DNA of 64,000 nt from Synchiropus splendidus. Taxonomy: Eukaryota; Chordata; Actinopteri; Syngnathiformes; Callionymidae. Both the position numbers and the translations under genes were made by a program. The notes below the pieces were generated by a model. It searched no databases, was not told the DNA's origin, and worked only from the letters and a program-made list of their open reading frames with translations. Positions within the stretch are counted from its first letter, which is position 1; each line of letters begins with the position of its first letter. Location of the stretch: NCBI RefSeq assembly GCF_027744825.2, contig NC_071348.1, positions 20,555,563 through 20,619,562 on the forward strand, read 5' to 3'. Positions 52,601 to 62,281 of the stretch are shown piece after piece.

Positions 52601-53760
52601 ATAACTCAGGAAAAACTCTACAGACATCTTAGATTTGATGTGCAACTACTAGAAAGACCCTTTGTACTATAGCGGCAAGTGAATATTTCATGTTGTAAAG
52701 CGTCCCTGCAAAGTTATGGGACAATGCAGAAAACGCATTTTCATCCTGATATAAGGTGGGTTCAGGAACGAGAAACATAAAAGTGTTGATAACTTTGGAA
52801 AAACACCAGACAGCTTAGATTCGATGTGCAACTACTAGAAAGACCCTTTCTGCCATTGTGGGAGGTGAAAATTTCATGTTCTGAAGCTTCCCTGCAAAGT
52901 TATGGCACAATGGAGAAAACGCGTTTTCAGCCTGAGATAAGGTGGGTTCCGGAACGCCAAACATAAAAATGTTGATAACTTTGGAAAAACACTTCAGACA
53001 GCTTAGATTTGATGTGCAACTGCAAGACAGACCCTTTCTGCTATAGTGGGGGGTGAAAATTTCATGTTCTGAAGCTTCCCTGCAAAGTTATGGAACAATG
53101 CGTTAAACGTGTTTTCAGCCTGAGATAAGGTCGATTCAGGAACGGAAAACAAAAAAAATATGATAACTTTTGAAATACACTTCAGACAGCTTAGATTTGA
53201 TGTGCAAGTACTAGAAAGACCCTTTCTGCTATAGTGGGAGGTGAAAATTTCATGTTCTGAAGCTTCCCTGCAAAGTTATGGCACAATGGAGAAAACGCGT
53301 TTTCAGCCTAAGATAAGGTGGGTTCCGGAACGCCAAACATAAAAATGTTGATAAATTTGGAAAAACTCTTTAGACAGCTTAGATATGATGTGCAACTACT
53401 AGAAAGACCCTTTCTGCTATAGTGGGAGGTTAAAATTTCATGTTCTGAAGCTTCCCTGCAAAGTTATGGCACAATGCAGAAAATGCTTTTACAGGCTGAG
53501 ATAAGGTGGGTTCCGGAACGCCAAACATAAAAATGTTGATAACTTTGGAAAAACACTTCAAACAGCTTAGATTTGATGTGCAACTATTAGAAAAACCCTT
53601 TCTGCTATAGTGGGAGGTGAAAATGAATTATTCTGCAGCTTTCCTGCAAAGTGATGGCACAGTGCAGAAAACGCGTTTTCAGCGTGTGATAAGGTTGGTT
53701 CCGGAACGCCAAACATAAGAATGTTGATTACTTTGGAAAAACACTTCAGACAGCTTAGAT
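52601..53760. repeat. Diverged satellite monomers between two higher-order regions
   Basis: About six monomers with individual changes occur here: a two-base loss in AAAACACCAGACAGC near 52801, AAAACAAAAAAAATATG near 53147 and GGTGAAAATGAATTATTCTG near 53610. No higher-order partner was recognised for most of them. No gene was seen. Confidence 0.8.
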
Positions 53761-56700
53761 TTGATGTGCAACTACTAGAAAGACCCTTTCTGCTATAGTG
53801 GGATGTTAAAATTTCATGTTCTGAAGCTTCCCTGCAAAGTTATGGCAAAATATGTAAAACGCGTTTTCAGGCTGAGATAAGGTTGTTTCTGGAACGCCAA
53901 ACATAAAAATGGTGTTAACTTTGGAAAAACACTTCAAACAGCTTAGATTTGATGTGCAACTACTAGAAAGAACCTTTCTGCTATAGTTGGAGGTGAAAAT
54001 TTCATGTTCTGAAGTTTCCCTCCAAAGTTATGGCACAATCCAGAAAACACGTTTTCAGTCTGAGATAAGGTTGATTCCGGAACGCCAAACATAAGAATGT
54101 TGATAACTTTGGAAAAACACTTTCAGACAACTTAGATTTGATATGCAACTACTAGAAATACCCTTTCTGCTATAGTGGGAGGAGAAAATTTCATGTTCTG
54201 AAGTCTCCTTGCAAAGTTATGGCACAATGCAGAAAATGCGTTTTCAGCCTGAGATAAGGTGGGTTCCAGAAGGCCAAACATAAAAATGTTGATAACTTTG
54301 GAAAAACACTTCAAAAAGCTTAGATTTGATGTGCAACTACTAGAAAGACACTTTCTGCTATAGTGGGAGTTGAAAATTTCATGTTCTGAAGCTTCCCTGC
54401 AAAGTTATGGCACAATGCAGAAAACGCGTTTTCAGCCTGAGATAAGGTCGATTCCGGAAAGCCAAACATAAAAATGTTGATAACTTTGGAAAAACACTTC
54501 AGACAGCTTAGATTTGATGTGCAACTACTGGAAAAAGCCATTCTGCTATAGTGGGAGTTGACAATTTCATGTTCTGAAGCTTCCCTGCAAAGTTATGGCA
54601 CAATGCAGAAAACGCGTTTTCAGCCAGAGATAAGGTCGATTCTGGAATGCCAAACATAAAAATGTTGATAACTTTGGAAAAACACTTCAGACAGCTTAGA
54701 TTTGACGTGCAACTACTAGAAAGACCCTTTCTGCTATCGTGGGAGTTGAAAATTTCATGTTCCGAAGCTTCCCTGCAAAGTTATGGCACAATGCAGAAAA
54801 CGTGTTTTCAGCCTGAGATAAGCTCGATTCTGGAACGCCAAACATAAGAATGTTGATAACTTTGGAAAAACACTTCAGACAGGTTAGATTTGATGTGCAA
54901 CTACTAGAAGGACCCTTTCTGCTATAGTGGCAGGTTAAAATTTCATGTTCTGAAGCTTCCCTCCAAAGTTATGGCACAATGCAGAAAATGCTTTTACAGG
55001 CTGAGATAAGGTGGGTTCCGGAACGCCAAACATAAAAATGTTGATAACTTTGGAAAAACACTTCAAACAGCTTAGATTTGATGTGCAACTATTAGAAAAA
55101 GCCTTTCTGCTGTAGTGGGAGTTGAAAATTTCATGTTCTGAAGCTTCCCTGCAAAGTTATGGCACAATGCAGAAAACGCGTTTTCAGCATGAGACAAGGT
55201 CAATTACGGAACGCCAAACATAAAAATATGATAACTTTGAAAAAACACTTCAGACAGCTTAGATTTGATGTGCAACTACTAGAAAGACCCTTTCTGCTAT
55301 AGTGGGAGGTGAAAATTTAATGTTCTGAAGTTTCCCTGCAAAGATATGGCACAATGCAGAAAACGCGTTTTCAGCCAGAGATAAGGTCGATTCTGGAATG
55401 CCAAACATAAAAATGTTGATAACTTTGGAAAAACACTTCAGACAGCTTAGATTTGATGTGCAAGTAGGAGAAAAACCCTTTCTGCTTTAGAGGGAATTGA
55501 AAATTTCATGTTCTGAAGCTTTCCTGCAAAGTTATGGCACAATGCGTAAAACGCGTTTTCAGCCTGAGATAAGGTTGATTCCGGAACGCCAAACATAAAA
55601 ATGTTGATAACTTTTGAAATACACTTCAGACCGCTTACATTTGATGTGCAACTACTAGAAGGACCCTTTCTGCTATAGTGGCAGGTTAAAATTTCAAGTT
55701 CTGAACGTTCCCTGCAAAGTTATGGCACAATGCAGAAAACGCGTTTTCAGCCTGAGAGAAGGTGGGTTCCGGAACGCGAAACATAGAAATGTTGATAACT
55801 TTAGAAAAACTCTTCAGAGAGCTTAGATTTGATGTGCAACTACTAGAAAAACCCTTTCTGCTATAGTGGGATGTGAAAATTTCATGTTCTGTAGCTTCCC
55901 TGCAAAGTTATGGCACAATGCAGAAAATACGTTTTCAGCCTGAGATAAGGTCGATTCCGGAATCCAAAGATAAAAGTGTTGATAACTTTGGAAAAACTCT
56001 TCAGACAGCTTAGATTTGATGTGCAACTACTAGAAAGACCCTTTCTGCCATTGTGGGAAGTGAAAATTTGATGTTCTGAAGCTTCCCTTCAAAGTTTCGG
56101 GACAATGCAGAAAACACATTTTCAGACTGAGATAAGGTGGGTTCCAGAACGCCAAACATAAAAATGTTGATAAGTTTGGAAAAAACATTTCAGACAGCTT
56201 AGATTTGATCTGCAACTACTTGAAAGACCCTTTCTGCGATAGTGGGAGGTGAAAATTTCATGTTCTGAAGCTTTATGCAAAGTTATGGCACAATGCATAA
56301 AACGCGTTTTCAGCCTGAGATAAAGTCAATTCCGGAACGCCAAACATTAAAATGTTGATAACTTTGGAAAAACACTTCAGACAGCTTGTATTTGACGTGC
56401 AACTACTAGAAAGACCGTTTCTGCTGTTGTGGGAGTTGAAAATTTCATGTTCTGATGCTTCCCTGCAAAGTTATGGCACAATGCGGACAAGGCGTTTTCA
56501 ATAAGGTGCGATCCGGAACGCCAAACATAAAAATGTTGATAACTTTCGAAAAACACTTCAGACAACTTAGATTTGTTGTGCAACTACTAGAAATACCCTT
56601 TCTGCTATAGTGGGATGAGAAAATTTCATGTTCTGAAGCTTCCCTGCAACGTTATATCACAATGCAGAAAACGCGTTTTCAGCCAGAGATAAGGTCGATT

Positions 56701-59150
56701 CAGGAATGCCAAACATAAAAATGTTGATAACTTTGGAAAAACACTTCAGACAGCTTAGATTTGACAAGCAACTACTAGAAAGACCCTTTCTGCTATTGTG
56801 GGAGGTGAAAACTTCATGTTCTGAAGCTTCACTGCAAAGTTATGGCACAATTCCGAAAACGCGTTTTCTGCCTGAGATTAGGTCGATTCCGAAACACCAA
56901 ACAGAAAAATGTTCATAACTTCGGGAAAACACTTCAGACAGCTTAGATGTGATGTGCAACTACTAGAAAGATCCTTTCTGATATAGTGGGAGGTGAAAAT
57001 TTCATGTTCTGAAGCTTCCCTGCAAAGTTATGGCACAATGCAGAAAACGCATTTTCAGCCTGAGATAAGGTGGGTTCCGGAATGCCAAACATAACAATGT
57101 TAAAAACTTTGGAAAAACACTTCAGACAGCTTAGATTTGATGTGCAACTACTAGAAAGATACTTTCTGATATAGTGGGAGGTGAAAATGTCATGTTCTGA
57201 AGCTTCCTTGCAAAGTTATGGCACAATGCAGAAAACACGTTTTCAGCCTGAGATGAGGTGGTTTCCCGAACGCCAAACATAAAAATGTTGAAAACTTTGG
57301 AAAAACACTTCAGACAGCTTAGATTTGATAAGCAACTACTAGAAAGACCCTTTCTGCTATAGTGGAAGTTTAAAATTTCATGTTCTAAAGCTTCCTTGCA
57401 AAGTTATGGCACAATGCGGAAAAAAAGGTTTTCAGCCTGAGATAAAGTCGGTTCCGGAACGCCAAACATAAAAATGTTGATAACTTTGGAAAAACACTTC
57501 AGACAGCTTAGATTTCACGTGAAACTACTAGAAAGACCCGTTCTGCTATAGTGGGAGGTTAAAATTTCATGTTCTGAAGCTTCCCTGCAAAGTTAAAGAA
57601 CAATGAAGAAAACGCGTTTTCAGCCTGAGATAAGGTGGGTTCCGGAACGCCAAACATTAAAATCTTGATAACTTTGGAAAAACACTTCAGACAGCTTAGA
57701 TTTGATGTGCGACTACTAGAAAGGCCCTTTCTGCTATAGTGGGAGGTGAAAATTTCATGTTCTGAAGCTTACCTGTAAAGTAATGGCACAACGCAGAAAA
57801 CGCGTTTTCAGCCTGAGATGAGGTGAGTTCCGGAACGCCAAACATAAAAATGTTGATAACTTTGGAAAAACACTTCAGACAGCTTAGATTTGTTGTGCAA
57901 CTACTAGAAAGACCCTTTCTACTATAGCGGGAGGTTGAAAATTTCATGTTCTGAGGTTTCCCTGCAAAGTTACGGCACAATGCAGAAAACACATTTTGAG
58001 ACTGAGATAAGGTGGGTTCCAGAACGCCAAACATTAAAATGTTGATAACTTTGGAAAAACACTTCAGACAGCTTAGATTTGATGTCCAACTACTAGAAAG
58101 ACCTTTTCAGCTATAGCGCAAGTTTAAAATTTCATGTTCTGAAGCTTCCCTGCAAAGTTATGGCACAATGCAGAAAACACGTCTTCAGCCTGAGATAAGA
58201 TAGATTCTGGTACGCCAAACATAAAAATGTTGATAACTTTGGAAAAACACTTCATACTGCTTAGATTTGATGTGCAACTACTAGAAAGACCCTTTCTGAT
58301 ATAGGGGGTGGTGAATATTCGATGATCTGAAGCTTCCCACCAAAGTTATGGCACAATGCGTAAAACGCGTTTTCAGCCTGAGATAAGGTCGATTCCGGAA
58401 CGCCAAACATAAAAATGTTGATAACTTTGGAAAAACACTTCAGACAGCTTAGATTTTTTGTGCAACTACTAGAAAGACCGTTTCTGCTATAGTGGGAGGA
58501 GAAAATTCGATGTTCTGAAGCTGCCCTGCAAAGTTATGGCACCATGTGTAAAACGCGTTTTCAGCCTGAGATAAGGTCGATTCCGGAACGCCAAACATAA
58601 GCATGTTCATAATTCTGGCAAAACACTTCAGACAGCTTAGATTTGATGTGCAACTACTAGAAAGACCATTTCTGCCATTGTGGGAGGTGAAAATTCGATG
58701 TTCTGAAGCTTCCCTGTATAGTTATGCCACAATGCAGGAAACGCGTTTTCAGCCTGAGAAAAGGTCGATTCCGGAACGCCAAACATAAAAATGTTGATAA
58801 CTTTGGAAAAACTCTTTAGATAGCTTAGATTTGATGTTTAACTACTAGAAAGACCCTTTCTGCTATCGTGGGAGGTGAAAATTTCATGTTCTGAAGCTTC
58901 CCTGCAAAGTTATGTCAAAATGCAGAAAACGCGTTTTCAGCCTCACATAAGGTCAATTCCAGAACGCCAAACATAAAAGTGTTGATAACTTTGGAACAAC
59001 ACTTCAGACAGCTTAGATTTGATGTGTAACTACGAGAAAGACCCTTTCTGCTATAGTGGGAGGTTAAAATTTCATGTTCGGAAGCTTCCATGCAAAGTTA
59101 TGCCACAATGCAGACAACGCGTTTTCAGCCTGAGATAAGGTCGATTCCGG
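53761..59150. repeat. Block S, copy 1 (5,390 bp)
   Basis: It recurs from 59151 to the window end. Offsets grow stepwise by one monomer: 5,390 (54132 to 59522), about 5,577 (54647 to 60224), 5,765 (55823 to 61588) and 5,954 (57696 to 63650). 57927-58200 resembles 16714-16990, and the next monomers at 58290-58790 resemble 15380-15880 in block L. The last monomers before 59150 are H15- or P-like (GTTCGGAAGCTTCCATGC, CAGACAACGCG). The block is thus a mosaic of several array regions. Confidence 0.85.
56495..56516. repeat. Seven-base-deletion monomer variant (4 of 5)
   Basis: The same motif follows GCGGACAAGGCG in block S copy 1. The downstream monomer carries GATTTGTTGTGC. Confidence 0.85.
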
Positions 59151-59160
59151 TTGATGTGCT
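59143..59160. repeat. Out-of-phase monomer junction
   Basis: GATTCCGG ending at 59150 is joined to TTGATGTGCT, skipping consensus 9-64 (56 bp). It coincides, within about 60 bp, with the start of the second copy of block S. No shared bases are obvious at the join, so it looks like end joining or replication slippage, not in-register exchange. Confidence 0.85.
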
Positions 59161-60056
59161 ACTACTAGAAAGACCCTTTCTGCTATATTGGGACGTGAAA
59201 ATTTCATGTTCTGAAGCTTCCCTGCAAAGCTATGGCAAAATATGTAAAACGCGTTTTCAGGCTGAGATAAGGTTGTTTCGGGAACGCCAAACATAAAAAT
59301 GGTGTTAACTTTGGAAAAACACTTCAAACAGCTTAGATTTGATGTGCAACTACTAGAAAGAACCTTTCTGCTATAGTTGGAGGTGAAAATTTCATGTTCT
59401 GAAGTTTCCCTTCTAAGTTATGGCACAATCCAGAAAACACGTTTTCAGTCTGAGATAAGGTTGATTCCGGAACGCCAAACATAAGAATGTTGATAACTTT
59501 CGAAAAACACTTTCAGACAACTTAGATTTGATATGCAACTACTAGAAATACCCTTTCTGCTATAGTGGGAGGAGAAAATTTCACGTTCTGAAGTCTCCTT
59601 GCAAAGTTATGGCACAATGCAGAAAATGCGTTTTCAGCCTGAGATAAGGTGGGTTCCAGAAGGCCAAACATAAAAATGTTGATAACTTTGGAAAAACACT
59701 TCAAAAAGCTTAGATTTGATGTGCAACTACTAGAAAGACACTTTCTGCTATAGTGGGAGGTGAAAATTTCATGTTCTGAAGCTTCCCTGCAAAGTTATGG
59801 CACAATGCAGAAAACGCGTTTTCAGCCTGAGATAAGGTCGATTCCGGAAAGCCAAACATAAAAATGTTGATAACTTTGGAAAAACACTTCAGACAGCTTA
59901 GATTTGATGTGCAACTACTGGAAAAAGCCATTCTGCTATAGTGGGAGTTGACAATTTCATGTTCTGAAGCTTCCCTGCAAAGTTATGGCACAATGCAGAA
60001 AACGCGTTTTCAGCATGAGACAAGGTCAATTACGGAACGCCAAACATAAAAATATG

Positions 60057-60173
60057 ATAACTTTGAAAAAACACTTCAGACAGCTTAGATTTGATGTGCA
60101 ACTACTAGAAAGACCCTTTCTGCTATAGTGGGAGGTGAAAATTTCATGTTCTGAAGCTTCCCTGCAAAGTTAT
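60057..60173. repeat. Exemplar of the monomer's internal foldback (inverted duplication)
   Basis: In this near-consensus monomer, 60057-60080 and the reverse complement of 60150-60173 share ATAACTTTG, then a spacer of 8 bases, then CTTCAGA. Further in, ACTA at 60101-60104 pairs with TAGT at 60126-60129. AGAAAG at 60107-60112 pairs with CTTTCT at 60116-60121 across the three-base loop ACC. On the consensus, 29 of 48 positions from 31 to 78 are complementary to 100-147 in one ungapped register (i pairs with 178 minus i), and the inner six are perfect after a two-base shift. Chance would give about a quarter. The monomer therefore looks like an old inverted duplication of a half-unit of roughly 55-60 bp. 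Confidence 0.75.
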
Positions 60174-60225
60174 GGCACAATGCAGAAAACGCGTTTTCAG
60201 CCAGAGATAAGGTCGATTCTGGAAT

Positions 60226-61128
60226 GCCAAACATAAAAATGTTGATAACTTTGGAAAAACACTTCAGACAGCTTAGATTTGACGTGCAACTACTAGAAAG
60301 ACCCTTTCTGCTATCGTGGGAGTTGAAAATTTCATGTTCCGAAGCTTCCCTGCAAAGTTATGGCACAATGCAGAAAACGTGTTTTCAGCCTGAGATAAGC
60401 TCGATTCTGGAACGCCAAACATAAGAATGTTGATAACTTTGGAAAAACACTTCAGACAGGTTAGATTTGATGTGCAACTACTAGAAGGACCCTTTCTGCT
60501 ATAGTGGCAGGTTAAAATTTCATGTTCTGAAGCTTCCCTCCAAAGTTATGGCACAATGCAGAAAATGCTTTTACAGGCTGAGATAAGGTGGGTTCCGGAA
60601 CGCCAAACATAAAAATGTTGATAACTTTGGAAAAACACTTCAAACAGCTTAGATTTGATGTGCAACTATTAGAAAAACCCTTTCTGCTATAGTGGGAGGT
60701 GAAAATTTCATGTTCTGAAGCTTTATGTAAAGTTATGGCACAATGCGTAAAACGCGTTTTCAGCCTGAGATAAGGTCGATTCCAGAAAGCCAAACATAAA
60801 AATGTTGATAACTTTGGAAAAACACTTCAGACAGCTTAGATTTGACGTGCAACTACTAGAAAGACCCTTTCTGCTATCGTGGGAGTTGAAAATTTCATGT
60901 TCCGAAGCTTCCCTGCAAAGTTATGGCACAATGCAGAAAACGTGTTTTCAGCCTGAGATAAGCTCGATTCTGGAACGCCAAACATAAGAATGTTGATAAC
61001 TTTGGAAAAACACTTCAGACAGGTTAGATTTGATGTGCAACTACTAGAAGGACCCTTTCTGCTATAGTGGCAGGTTAAAATTTCATGTTCTGAAGCTTCC
61101 CTCCAAAGTTATGGCACAATGCAGAAAA
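60226..61128. repeat. Three-monomer tandem duplication (563 bp) inside block S copy 2
   Basis: 60226-60565 and 60789-61128 read the same, including CTGCTATCGTGGGAGTTG, AACGTGTTTTCAGCC, AGCTCGATTC and CAGACAGGTTAG. Divergence resumes at 60566/61129 (AAAATGCTTTTAC against AAAACGCGTTTTC). Copy 1 of the block has this monomer pair once (54647-54990). Confidence 0.88.
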
Positions 61129-62259
61129 CGCGTTTTCAGCCAGAGATAAGGTCGATTCTGGAATGCCAAACATAAAAATGTTGATAACTTTGGAAAAACA
61201 CTTCAGACAGCTTAGATTTGATGTGCAAGTAGGAGAAAAACCCTTTCTGCTTTAGAGGGAATTGAAAATTTCATGTTCTGAAGCTTTCCTGCAAAGTTAT
61301 GGCACAATGCGTAAAACGCGTTTTCAGCCTGAGATAAGGTTGATTCCGGAACGCCAAACATAAAAATGTTGATAACTTTTGAAATACACTTCAGACCGCT
61401 TACATTTGATGTGCAACTACTAGAAGGACCCTTTCTGCTATAGTGGCAGGTTAAAATTTCAAGTTCTGAACGTTCCCTGCAAAGTTATGGCACAATGCAG
61501 AAAACGCGTTTTCAGCCTGAGAGAAGGTGGGTTCCGGAACGCGAAACATAGAAATGTTGATAACTTTAGAAAAACTCTTCAGAGAGCTTAGATTTGATGT
61601 GCAACTACTAGAAAAACCCTTTCTGCTATAGTGGGATGTGAAAATTTCATGTTCTGAAGCTTCCCTGCAAAGTTATGGCACAATGCAGAAAATACGTTTT
61701 CAGCCTGAGATAAGGTCGATTCCGGAATCCAAACATAAAAGTGTTGATAACTTTGGAAAAACTCTTCAGACAGCTTAGATTTGATGTGCAACTACTAGAA
61801 AGACCCTTTCTGCCATTGTGGGAAGTGAAAATTTGATGTTCTGAAGCTTCCCTTCAAAGTTTCGGGACAATGCAGAAAACACATTTTCAGACTGAGATAA
61901 GGTGGGTTCCAGAACGCCAAACATAAAAATGTTGATAAGTTTGGAAAAAACATTTCAGACAGCTTAGATTTGATCTGCAACTACTTGAAAGACCCTTTCT
62001 GCGATAGTGGGAGGTGAAAATTTCATGTTCAGAAGCTTTATGCAAAGTTATGGCACAATGCATAAAACGCGTTTTCAGCCTGAGATAAAGTCAATTCCGG
62101 AACGCCAAACATTAAAATGTTGATAACTTTGGAAAAACACTTCAGACAGCTTGTATTTGACGTGCAACTACTAGAAAGACCGTTTCTGCTGTTGTGGGAG
62201 TTGAAAATTTCATGTTCTGATGCTTCCCTGCAAAGTTATGGCACAATGCGGAAAAGGCG

Positions 62260-62281
62260 TTTTCAATAAGGTGCGATCCGG
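62260..62281. repeat. Seven-base-deletion monomer variant (5 of 5)
   Basis: This is the block S copy 2 partner of 56495-56516, at an offset of 5,765 bp. The upstream bases are GCGGAAAAGGCG. Confidence 0.85.

Noticed and set aside
60101..60121. AGAAAG-ACC-CTTTCT hairpin as a transcription terminator or RNA gene
   Set aside because: The stem is six pairs, A+T-rich, repeated in nearly every monomer and not followed by a T-run. It fits the foldback geometry of the satellite better.
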